The translations under genes were made by a program, and so were the position numbers. The notes below the pieces were generated by a model. That model searched no databases. It was not told the DNA's origin and worked only from the letters and a program-made list of their open reading frames with translations. This document shows, piece after piece, positions 56,491 through 64,000 of a DNA stretch of 64,000 nt. Position 1 is the first letter of the stretch; every line of letters begins with the position of its first letter. Source of the stretch: Pollutimonas subterranea (GTDB lineage: Bacteria > Pseudomonadota > Gammaproteobacteria > Burkholderiales > Burkholderiaceae_B); assembly GCF_002849655.1 (NCBI RefSeq), contig NZ_PDNW01000005.1, positions 124,001 through 188,000 of the forward strand, read 5' to 3'.

Positions 56491-56537
56491 GCAAAAAACC
56501 CCAAAAACCACGAACGACCGGCCCGGGTTTTTGGGGT
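56491..56537 (-). terminator. Rho-independent terminator after the TRAP receptor gene
   Basis: The inverted repeat ACCCCAAAAACC/GGTTTTTGGGGT (arms 56498-56509 and 56526-56537) is followed on the minus strand by a run of T residues (56493-56498). It lies 39 bases past the receptor stop. Confidence 0.8.
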
Positions 56538-56575
56538 GCATACCGAGTGGCGGCTTTGTGAGCCGCAACCAGGGA

Positions 56576-57676
56576 TTATTTTTTCTGGTTGGCCAGGGCA
56601 ATGCCCAGGTAATTGTCGTAAGAACCTTCCGCCACACGGAACCATGGCACCAGGCTGTCGCGGAAACCCATGTAGTTGTCATGGATTTTCTTGAACATGG
56701 CGTTCTTGTCGCTGAACTCTTTAAAGAGTTCATTGGAAGCCTTGAACGAAGCGTCCATGACGTCGCGCGGGAAAGCTTTGAGAACGGCGCCGGCACCAAT
56801 CAATCGGCGCAAGGCTGCCGGGTTGTTGGCATCGTAGGAACCGAGCATTTGACCGCCAGCGGCGCGCGATGCGATCTCGACCAGCGACTGATAGCTTTTT
56901 GGCAGGCTGTTCAAGGCTTCGTCGTTCACATACAGCGAAACCTGAGCGGAACCTTCCCACCAGCCCGGATAGTAATAATACTTGGCCACTTTCTGGAAAC
57001 CCAGCTTTTCGTCGTCAACCGGCCCGACGAATTCGACGGCGTCCAGCGTGCCTTTTTCAAGCGATGGGTAGATATCGCCAGGAGGAATTTGCTGAGGCAC
57101 GACACCCATGCGTGAAAGCACTTCGCCCGCGAAGCCGGCAGTACGCATTTTGAGACCCTGGAGGTCGGCGACGGACTTGATTTCCTTGCGATACCATCCG
57201 CCCATCTGCGTGCCGGTGTTGCCCAGCGGGAAGTTGACGATATGGCGCGGTGCGAACAGTTCACGCGTGAGCTTGAGGCCATCGCCTTCGTACATCCAGG
57301 AATACATCTGGCGGGCATTCAGGCCGAAAGGCACAGCGGTGTCAAAACAGAAGGAAGGATCCTTGCCGTAGTAATAGTAGGAAGCCGTCTGGCCGCATTC
57401 CACCGTACGGTTACCCACCGCGTCCATGACACCGAAGCCAGGCACGATTTCGCCGACCGGATACAAGCGGATCGAGAAGTTTCCATCGCTGGCCTCTTCG
57501 ATCATCTTGCAAAACGTTTGCGCTGTGTTGTAGAGCGCAGGCGTTGAAGGCCCGTAGGTGGACGTCATTTTCCAACTGATCTTGGGATTGCTTTGCGCAA
57601 ATACGGGTGCCGCGACAACGGCCGACCCGGCCATGGCGCCAAGCCCTGCTTTCTTAAGAAATGAACGACGCTGCAT
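56576..57676 (-). CDS. TRAP-type periplasmic receptor, DctP family (TakP-like)
   Basis: The 366-residue protein has a twin-arginine-type signal (RRSFLKKAGLGAMAG ... VFAQ), unusual for DctP proteins, most of which use Sec. The mature part has DctP-fold segments: KISWKMTSTYGPS, YYYYGKDPSFCF, LGNTGTQMGGWYRKE, LKMRTAGFAGEVL, DAVEFVGPVDDEKLGF. This resembles receptors for 2-oxoacids such as TakP. No DctQ/DctM membrane partners lie within the window, so the partner must be elsewhere. Confidence 0.88.
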   Translation of the reverse strand: MQRRSFLKKAGLGAMAGSAVVAAPVFAQSNPKISWKMTSTYGPSTPALYNTAQTFCKMIEEASDGNFSIRLYPVGEIVPGFGVMDAVGNRTVECGQTASYYYYGKDPSFCFDTAVPFGLNARQMYSWMYEGDGLKLTRELFAPRHIVNFPLGNTGTQMGGWYRKEIKSVADLQGLKMRTAGFAGEVLSRMGVVPQQIPPGDIYPSLEKGTLDAVEFVGPVDDEKLGFQKVAKYYYYPGWWEGSAQVSLYVNDEALNSLPKSYQSLVEIASRAAGGQMLGSYDANNPAALRRLIGAGAVLKAFPRDVMDASFKASNELFKEFSDKNAMFKKIHDNYMGFRDSLVPWFRVAEGSYDNYLGIALANQKK

Positions 57677-57816
57677 TAAAAGCTCCTTTCGGCATTCGAT
57701 TATTTTTTGGTAAAAATTTCACTCGAGATATTACACTGCGTTGCAGCTCCTGTAACGCGGGTAAAACCCTGAGCACCCTTCCGCGACGCTGTTGTCGCAA
57801 ATAACGGGACCTGCGA

Positions 57817-59187
57817 CTACTGGCCTGCAATTGACATCTGTTCGATCAGGATAGACCCGGTTGTCTTGGAACCACGTGTAATCGTGTCGGCTCCCACGGC
57901 GACGATCTGGCGGAACATATCGGCCAGGTTGCCTGCAATGGTTACTTCCTGGACCGCATGGCGGATTTCGCCATTTTCGACCCAGTAGCCGAAAGCGCCG
58001 CGCGAATAATCGCCGCTGACGTAGTTGACGCCCTGGCCTATGAGTTCCGTAACAAGAAAGCCGGTGCCCAGCTTCCTGAGCATGGCGCGGAAATCGTCGG
58101 TGGACTGGGTGAGCCGCGATTCGAGCCGCAGGTTGTGGGAACCGCCGGCATTGCCCGTCGTCGACATGCCGAGCTTGCGCGCGGTGTAGGTCGACAGGAA
58201 ATAACCGTTCAATACCCCTGCGGTAACGACATCGCGCGGTTGCGTGCGCACGCCTTCGCTGTCGAAAGGGGAACTGCCCATGGCGCCCGGGACATGGGGA
58301 TCTTCGGCGATATCGATATGGTCTGCCAATACCGGCTTGCCCAAGGAGTCCAGCAAGAAACTGGCCTTCCGGTACAAGGCGCCACCACTGGTTGCCTGCA
58401 CCAGAGCGCCTATCAGCCCCACGGCCAAAGGCGCTTCGAACATGACGGGGAAACGGCCCGTCTTGATACGCCGCGCCGACATGCGCGATAGCGTGCGTTC
58501 GGCCGCGTAGCGCCCTACCGCGGCTGGATCGGACATGCCTTCAGGAGCGCGCGCCGACGTGTACCAGTGGTCACGCTGCATATTGCTGCCCCGGCCCGCG
58601 ATGGGTGCGACCGAAAGGCTATGCCGGGAATACGGGTATCCGCCCATGAAACCGCGGCTATTGCCCAGCACGAAATGGCCTTCATGGGTATCTACCGATG
58701 CGCCGTCGGTGTTGGTGATCAGCCGGCTGGTGGCATGTGCCGCACGCTCGGCCTGAATGGCCAGCTTGGCAGCATCCTCGGCGGTAATGTCCCATGGGTG
58801 GTGCAAGCGCAGGTCAGGATAGCCTGACGTGGCGAGCTGGTCGGCATCGGGCAGGCCGGCAGCGGGATCGGCCGCCGTATAGCGGGCAATATGCCACGCC
58901 GCTTCGACGGTCTCGCGTATTGCCTGCGCCGAAAAATCGGACGTCGAGGCCGAGCCGCGCCGGTTGCCGGCGAATACCGTGAGGTCCAGCGAACGGTCCC
59001 TGGTCTGCTCCACCGTCTCGATGTCTTTGCGGCGTACCGAGACGGACAAACCGCGGCTCTCAGAAATTTCCGCGGCGGCGTCCGAGGCCCCCAGGGATTT
59101 CGCGTGTTTCAGCGCATCGCTGACCAATTCCCGGAAACGGGCCTGGTTTTCAGATATAGGTAGATAAGATGTGGGTTGGTCGCTCAT
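57817..59187 (-). CDS. pmbA: Metalloprotease PmbA/TldE subunit
   Basis: TldE/PmbA partners TldD in a zinc protease that degrades peptides (microcin maturation, CcdA turnover). The protein has 456 residues with family segments SVRRKDIETVEQTRDRSLDLTVF, SRGFMGGYPYSRHSLS, GNAGGSHNLRLE and SGDYSRGAFGYWVENGEI. It lacks the TldD HExxxH zinc site, as expected for this subunit. It is divergent from yjgA, a conserved neighbour pair. Confidence 0.95.
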   Translation of the reverse strand: MSDQPTSYLPISENQARFRELVSDALKHAKSLGASDAAAEISESRGLSVSVRRKDIETVEQTRDRSLDLTVFAGNRRGSASTSDFSAQAIRETVEAAWHIARYTAADPAAGLPDADQLATSGYPDLRLHHPWDITAEDAAKLAIQAERAAHATSRLITNTDGASVDTHEGHFVLGNSRGFMGGYPYSRHSLSVAPIAGRGSNMQRDHWYTSARAPEGMSDPAAVGRYAAERTLSRMSARRIKTGRFPVMFEAPLAVGLIGALVQATSGGALYRKASFLLDSLGKPVLADHIDIAEDPHVPGAMGSSPFDSEGVRTQPRDVVTAGVLNGYFLSTYTARKLGMSTTGNAGGSHNLRLESRLTQSTDDFRAMLRKLGTGFLVTELIGQGVNYVSGDYSRGAFGYWVENGEIRHAVQEVTIAGNLADMFRQIVAVGADTITRGSKTTGSILIEQMSIAGQ

Positions 59188-59247
59188 TGATGCTCTTTCA
59201 GGTTAGACGGTTATCATAGCCAATTAAAGAACACTTTTTCGACTCCC

Positions 59248-59805
59248 ATGCCAAACATCCCCGAAAATATTGACGAACCGGCTGATCACGGCTACGACAG
59301 GCCCAGCAAATCGCAAATCAAGCGCGACATGCTCGAACTGCAAGACTTGGGCAAGAAATTGGTTGAGCTCTCCACCGACCGCCTCAAGCAGCTGCCTCTG
59401 TCGGAAAGCCTGTACGAAGCAGTCCGGCAGGCGCAGCGCACCACCAGCCGCGAAGGTCTTCGCCGACAGATCCATTATGTCGGCAAACTCATGCGCCACG
59501 CCGATGCCGATGCGATTCGCACACAGATCGATATATGGGAAAACGGTTCGCGCGAAGAAACGCTTGCCATGCATCGGCTTGAAGCACTGCGGGAATTGCT
59601 GCTTAAAGACGACGACGCACTGACCGGCTTGCTTGACGCCTATCCGGGCGCCGATATTCAGCATCTTCGTACGCTGATAAGGGCTGGTCGCAAAGAAGCA
59701 CAAAGCAACGCCGCCCTGCAAAGCGGCCAAGACCCGCAACGCAAGCACTACCGCGCTTTGTTCCAGGCCATCAAGGCACTCAACGACTCAACGGAGCAAA
59801 AATGA
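59248..59805 (+). CDS. darP: Ribosome-associated protein YjgA/DarP (DUF615)
   Basis: Binds the 50S subunit at a late stage of assembly. The 185-residue, mostly helical, charged protein has family segments [22 protein letters not shown] and [11 protein letters not shown]. It overlaps the carboxylesterase gene by ATGA (59802-59805) and faces pmbA across 60 bases. Confidence 0.93.
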   Translation: MPNIPENIDEPADHGYDRPSKSQIKRDMLELQDLGKKLVELSTDRLKQLPLSESLYEAVRQAQRTTSREGLRRQIHYVGKLMRHADADAIRTQIDIWENGSREETLAMHRLEALRELLLKDDDALTGLLDAYPGADIQHLRTLIRAGRKEAQSNAALQSGQDPQRKHYRALFQAIKALNDSTEQK

Positions 59806-60473
59806 GCTCAACCTTACTCGAATGTCTTGAAATTGAGACCGGCCCGAATCCCGGCCTGGCTGTGATCTGGCTGCATGGCCTGGGCGCGGACGGCCATGAC
59901 TTCGCCCCACTGGTGCCCGAGCTCGAACTGCAGGATGTCCCGCCAGTCCGCTTTATATTTCCCCATGCCCCTGTACAGCCGGTCACCATCAATAACGGCA
60001 TGGCCATGCGCGCCTGGTATGACATTTTTATTCCGGATTTGATCTCGCGTGAAGACGAACCCGGCTTGCGTCAGTCGCAGGCGGCGGTGGAAGCCTTGAT
60101 CGCGCGCGAAAACCAGCGGGGAATTCCCAGTGAAAAAATTGTCCTGGCCGGCTTTTCGCAGGGCTGCGCCATGGCGCTGCAAACAGGCTTGCGCCTGGAC
60201 AGCAAACTCGCCGGCATCATAGGGTTGTCGGGTTACCTGCCGCTGGCAAGCCTGTTCGATGCCGAGCGACATTCGGCCAACCAGGACACCCCTATTTTCC
60301 TTGCCCATGGCACCAACGACCCGGTTGTTGTTTTTCCGCGCGCCCAGGCCACCCATCAGAAGCTGCAAGAACTCGGCTACACGGTGGAATGGCACACCTA
60401 TGCGATGCCGCATTCGGTATGTCTTGAAGAAGTCGCCGATATCGCGGCGTTCTTGCGCAAGGTTCTAGGCTAG
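59802..60473 (+). CDS. Carboxylesterase/phospholipase, alpha/beta hydrolase (EstB-like)
   Basis: The 223-residue protein has the abhydrolase_2 fold: oxyanion segment [12 protein letters not shown], nucleophile in [12 protein letters not shown], aspartate in HGTNDPVV and histidine in [11 protein letters not shown]. It resembles Pseudomonas EstB and eukaryotic acyl-protein thioesterases. There is no signal peptide, so it is cytoplasmic. Translation is coupled to darP by a 4-base overlap. Confidence 0.92.
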   Translation: MSSTLLECLEIETGPNPGLAVIWLHGLGADGHDFAPLVPELELQDVPPVRFIFPHAPVQPVTINNGMAMRAWYDIFIPDLISREDEPGLRQSQAAVEALIARENQRGIPSEKIVLAGFSQGCAMALQTGLRLDSKLAGIIGLSGYLPLASLFDAERHSANQDTPIFLAHGTNDPVVVFPRAQATHQKLQELGYTVEWHTYAMPHSVCLEEVADIAAFLRKVLG

Positions 60474-60475
60474 CT

Positions 60476-62944
60476 TCACGAGCGACGCGTTTCGCCCAGG
60501 TCCAGCCATACTCTTCGCATGGTCGGGTCTTCGGCATCGTAGTCATTTCGGAATCCAAGGTGCTTCATCAAACTCAACATGGGCCGGTTCGTCGCCAGCA
60601 CGACCCCGTCTATGTAGGTGAGGCCCTGATATTGAGCCGCTTCGATAAGGCCGCCCATTAATTGGGCGCCCAAGCCGCGACGCTGCCATGCATCGCCGAT
60701 AACCAGGGCGTATTCGGCGCCACGGCCATCGGCATTGCGCAAGTAATGCGCAAACCCGATTATCTGTTCGTGGGGATGTCCGCGATGCTCGGGGTTGGGC
60801 ACCTGCACCGTCGCCACCAGGGCCAATTCCCGGTCGTAATCGATGCGAGTGTAGCGCGCCAGCATACGGGGGGTAAGCTCGCGCATCATGGAAACGAAAC
60901 GCATGTAGCGCGCTTCGTCGGACAGACCACGCACGAACTCCTGCAACGGCTCGGCGTCTTCGGGACGTATCGGCCGCAGCAGCCATGGACTGCCATCCTT
61001 GAACGTCTTGGGCTGCACCAGGCGGCGGGGATAGGGATGAATGGCCATATGCCGATAGCCCGTCGTTTCAGGCAGTACGAGCATCGATTGACTGGTGAGT
61101 TCAATACGCACGGAATACGCGACAATTTGCATATCGTCGGCATACATCGGATCGATGACCAGCGAATCCAGTGATGGCAATTCGCTGGTGAGCTCGGATA
61201 TCCGTTCCAGTGTTTCCTGAAGAAGCTCAAGTGCCGCCGAGGTGGACTGGCGGGCGAACCCTTGCTGCCATACGCTGCTGCGTACGATAAGCTGGCGGGC
61301 CAGGTAGCTGTTCAGCGGCGGCAGCTCGGTCGCACTATAGGCGCCGGCAACAAGCGCGTCCTGCCCACCGGATCCGAAGGTAATGTAAGGCCCGAATTTG
61401 GCGTCACGCCGGACCTGGATCGCCATGGGCGGGCTATCCTGGTCCCCAGGCAACGGCATGTCGTCGTCCGACGCATAGCGCAAAGGCACATGAAAGCACT
61501 CCAGCAGCTTGCGGCACTCCAGGTCGGTCAACACGCGGCGGCGCTTGCTTTGGATACTGCGCACGAGCGCATGCGCCTCATCCAGTCGTGGCGGCTTGCT
61601 CAGTGCTTCGGGCGGCAAGGTTTGTTGCGAGAGCGTCTGGTTGTAATGATAGGACGCCAGTATTCCGAAAGCATTTGCTGCCGACTCCGGGGTGCGGAAC
61701 GCAGGCGTTCCGGCACTGTCGAGAATATGGCGCAGCGCCCGCATCGATGCATCGCCCATGAAGCAGGTAATGATGGGCTTGCGCGAGTCGGGTGACATAT
61801 CCGCCAGCTGCCGTGCCACGCCCTGAAGGTCGGACAAGGGATCGGGCGCCAGCAACACCAGGACCCCATCGACGCCGGCATCCGCCACAAGGATGCGGAT
61901 GACTTGCGCTACTTTCTCCGGCGTCAACGGGGCATAGGTGACGACCGGATTCTGGCTCTTTGCCCCTACTTCCAATAATTCGTCCAGCGAATTGATACTG
62001 GCCTGGCCCAGGTCGGCCCGGAATACGGCCTCGGCATCGCCCATGACATCGAGCGCCAGTCGAGCCGCGCCATCACCGTTGGAAAGGAGCGCAATCTTGC
62101 GGCCGCGAGGATGCCGCGTATAGACGAGGACCTTGATGGCCGAGAACAATTGCACGAAATAGCGGATGCGTACCGCGCCTGCCCGACGCAACAGCACATT
62201 GAACACCGCGTCTTCAGTAGAGGCCGCGTCGGCATTGTGACCGACCTTGAGCACGATTACCGGCTTGACGCTTGCGGCGGCACGCAGCGCGCTGGTGAAG
62301 CGGCGCGATGACGAGGTTTCTTCAAGATACAGCGCAATGCTGTCGGTACGCGGATCCATGGCCAGGTAATCGAGGGCCTCGGCAACGTCAATCGTGGTTT
62401 CGTCTCCCAGCGATACCACCGCCGAAAAACCAAGCCTGACGTCCTCGGCCCAATCCAGGACCGATGCGGTAATGGATCGGGATTGCGCCACCAGCGCCAC
62501 ACGCCCGCCCAGCCCCACGTGAGATTCGTGGCTCAGGTTCATGCCAAGATGCGGACGCTGCACGCCAAAGGAGCGTGGCCCGAGCACCATGCAATCGTTA
62601 AGCTGGCCCCACGTCCGGCAATAGACCATGTCTTCAACCGGATCGTCGGACGGAGTGTGATGCGGCAAGACGGTGAGGCACCGGGGTCGGCAAGGCTTGA
62701 TGGCGGCAAGCGCCTCGGGCAGGCGTTGCGGTGCGATGCAAAGCAGCACTTGATCCACGCGGGATCCTTCGCTGACCCCGTTGAGCGCACCGGGCAAACC
62801 GATGGGCTGGTCGGGATCGGCGTCGATGATCGTGATTGTGTTTTGCAGCGAACGCGGCACGCTGTGCACGATGGGCAGAGTGCGATCTGAAAGTACCAAT
62901 AGCGAGCGGGGTTCGAACAATGCTGTAAGGCGATGTCGCGGCAT
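60476..62944 (-). CDS. Pat-like fusion: acyl-CoA synthetase (NDP-forming)-like plus GNAT acetyltransferase
   Basis: In the 822-residue protein residues about 1-440 resemble the CoA-binding and succinyl-CoA-ligase-like domains (GRRVALVAQS-type start of subdomain 2 reads GGRVALVAQSRSITAS). Residues about 450-650 resemble an ATP-grasp domain, and about 655-815 are a GNAT domain (LLRPIRPEDAEPLQEF, GDAWQRRGLGAQLMGGL, ATNRPMLSLMKHLGF). This is the layout of the protein lysine acetyltransferases Pat/PatZ (YfiQ), which acetylate acetyl-CoA synthetase. The N-terminal CoA-binding part lacks a clear GxSxxxG start, so that part is probably regulatory. Convergent with the esterase gene. Confidence 0.87.
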   Translation of the reverse strand: MPRHRLTALFEPRSLLVLSDRTLPIVHSVPRSLQNTITIIDADPDQPIGLPGALNGVSEGSRVDQVLLCIAPQRLPEALAAIKPCRPRCLTVLPHHTPSDDPVEDMVYCRTWGQLNDCMVLGPRSFGVQRPHLGMNLSHESHVGLGGRVALVAQSRSITASVLDWAEDVRLGFSAVVSLGDETTIDVAEALDYLAMDPRTDSIALYLEETSSSRRFTSALRAAASVKPVIVLKVGHNADAASTEDAVFNVLLRRAGAVRIRYFVQLFSAIKVLVYTRHPRGRKIALLSNGDGAARLALDVMGDAEAVFRADLGQASINSLDELLEVGAKSQNPVVTYAPLTPEKVAQVIRILVADAGVDGVLVLLAPDPLSDLQGVARQLADMSPDSRKPIITCFMGDASMRALRHILDSAGTPAFRTPESAANAFGILASYHYNQTLSQQTLPPEALSKPPRLDEAHALVRSIQSKRRRVLTDLECRKLLECFHVPLRYASDDDMPLPGDQDSPPMAIQVRRDAKFGPYITFGSGGQDALVAGAYSATELPPLNSYLARQLIVRSSVWQQGFARQSTSAALELLQETLERISELTSELPSLDSLVIDPMYADDMQIVAYSVRIELTSQSMLVLPETTGYRHMAIHPYPRRLVQPKTFKDGSPWLLRPIRPEDAEPLQEFVRGLSDEARYMRFVSMMRELTPRMLARYTRIDYDRELALVATVQVPNPEHRGHPHEQIIGFAHYLRNADGRGAEYALVIGDAWQRRGLGAQLMGGLIEAAQYQGLTYIDGVVLATNRPMLSLMKHLGFRNDYDAEDPTMRRVWLDLGETRRS

Positions 62945-63050
62945 ACTTTATCCGGTTCAAGCGAAAAATGGTGGGTACTCTAAAATAGGCGTCTTGCTAC
63001 TTTCCTGCGCATGCGGTGCATACGCCACATGCCAAGCCTAACGACTTACC

Positions 63051-64000
63051 ATGACCACGTCTACTTCTTCTGCCGTTCGCACGCGCTTCGCCCCGTCCCC
63101 AACGGGTTACCTGCATTTAGGCGGAGCCCGCACCGCCCTGTTTTCGTGGGCCTTTGCGCGCCACCACAAGGGCACCTTCATACTGCGCATCGAAGATACC
63201 GATCTCGAGCGCTCCACCCCCGAAGCGGTCCAGGCCATCCTTGACAGCATGGCGTGGCTGGACATGCAGCCCGATGAAGGCCCTTTCTACCAGATGCAGC
63301 GCATGGACCGCTACCGCGAAGTCGTCCAGGACATGCTGGACCAAGGTAAGGCCTACTACTGCTACAGCAGCACCGAAGAAGTCGAAGCCATGCGCGAGAA
63401 AGCCCGTGCAGCGGGGCTTAAGCCGCGCTATGACGGCACATGGCGGCCGGAAACCGGTAAAACCTTGCCCTCCATTCCAGCCGACCGTAAACCTGTGGTG
63501 CGCTTCAAAAACCCCCAGGAAGGCGTGACGGGATGGAACGACCTGGTCAAAGGCCAGATCAGCTTCGATAACAGCGAACTTGATGACCTGGTCATCGCGA
63601 GGCCGGATGGCACCCCCACCTACAATTTCTGTGTGGTCGTCGACGACTGGGACATGAAGATCACCCACGTGTTGCGCGGTGACGATCACGTGAACAACAC
63701 CCCGCGACAGATCAATATTCTACGCGCCCTGGGCGCCACCCTGCCCGAATACGGGCACGTTCCCATGATATTGGGCCCCGACGGCGAAAAACTTTCCAAG
63801 CGGCACGGCGCCGTCAACGTCATGGAGTACGACAACGACGGCTACCTGCCCGAGGCCATGGTCAATTACCTTGCGCGCCTGGGCTGGAGCCATGGTAACG
63901 ATGAGCTGTTCACTCGCGAACAATTGGTCGAGTGGTTCGATACGCGCAACCTGACCAAGTCGGCCGCGCAATGGGATCCGAAGAAACTGAACTGGGTCAA
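63051..64000 (+). CDS. gltX: Glutamyl-tRNA synthetase (5' part, runs off the window)
   Basis: Charges tRNA-Glu. The first 316 codons are present, from ATG 63051 to the window edge with no stop. Motifs: [17 protein letters not shown] (HIGH region), [27 protein letters not shown] and the KMSKS-type [11 protein letters not shown]. It is truncated only by the window. Confidence 0.97.
   Translation, partial: MTTSTSSAVRTRFAPSPTGYLHLGGARTALFSWAFARHHKGTFILRIEDTDLERSTPEAVQAILDSMAWLDMQPDEGPFYQMQRMDRYREVVQDMLDQGKAYYCYSSTEEVEAMREKARAAGLKPRYDGTWRPETGKTLPSIPADRKPVVRFKNPQEGVTGWNDLVKGQISFDNSELDDLVIARPDGTPTYNFCVVVDDWDMKITHVLRGDDHVNNTPRQINILRALGATLPEYGHVPMILGPDGEKLSKRHGAVNVMEYDNDGYLPEAMVNYLARLGWSHGNDELFTREQLVEWFDTRNLTKSAAQWDPKKLNWV

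Noticed and set aside
1-64000. CRISPR arrays, insertion sequences and prophage genes
   Set aside because: No regularly spaced repeats, transposase motifs (DDE, HUH) or phage structural genes were seen in any frame.

Overview
The window reads as a chromosomal segment of a beta-proteobacterium of the order Burkholderiales, most likely family Alcaligenaceae (Bordetella/Pusillimonas-like). The evidence is the Bug/TctC solute receptor, a GTP-type PEP carboxykinase, the beta-proteobacterial set argC / DUF6776-type protein / erpA, rplM-rpsI, pmbA next to yjgA, and a ribE-ribD-nrdR-glyA block. The genus is an inference; no rRNA gene is present.

Layout. Positions 18-4215 hold an RND efflux pump (membrane fusion protein plus permease). 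Positions 4282-8533 are housekeeping: rnhA, a methyltransferase, gloB, mltD and fabI. Positions 8544-13655 carry a GST-like protein, trhO, a possible 55-codon small gene, a YdjM-like membrane protein and pckG. Positions 13844-16665 are a small sugar-acid locus: a FadR-type GntR regulator, kdgD and a Bug receptor, with FadR-like operator sequences.

Positions 16719-44195 are the striking part: a hybrid fatty-acid/PKS/NRPS lipopeptide cluster. One arm runs leftward as a tightly coupled operon: type II thioesterase, ABC exporter with a cyclic-nucleotide-binding-like domain, fatty acyl-AMP ligase-ACP, then a 3002-residue KS-AT-ACP-aminotransferase-C-A-PCP-E protein. The other arm runs rightward: PhyH-type dioxygenase, a small ABM-like protein, a C-A-PCP synthetase and a C-A-PCP-E*-C-PCP-TE synthetase. 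A Sfp-type phosphopantetheinyl transferase converges on the last NRPS. The inferred logic is that a free fatty acid is activated, extended once with malonate, aminated at the beta carbon by the built-in aminotransferase (the starter chemistry of iturin/mycosubtilin), then coupled to about three amino acids. Hand-read specificity codes suggest D-Asp/Asn, then a Tyr-like code, then Val. The last synthetase has two oddities: an epimerase-like domain that has lost its catalytic motifs, and a terminal C-PCP-TE module with no adenylation domain.

Positions 44497-64000 return to core genes: tRNA-Ser(GGA), ribE, ribD, nrdR, glyA, a PEBP-family protein, tyrS, an M23 peptidase, anmK, erpA, a DUF6776-type protein, argC, rpsI, rplM, a Tat-type TRAP receptor, pmbA, yjgA, a carboxylesterase, a Pat-like acyl-CoA-synthetase/GNAT protein and the 5' part of gltX, which runs off the end.
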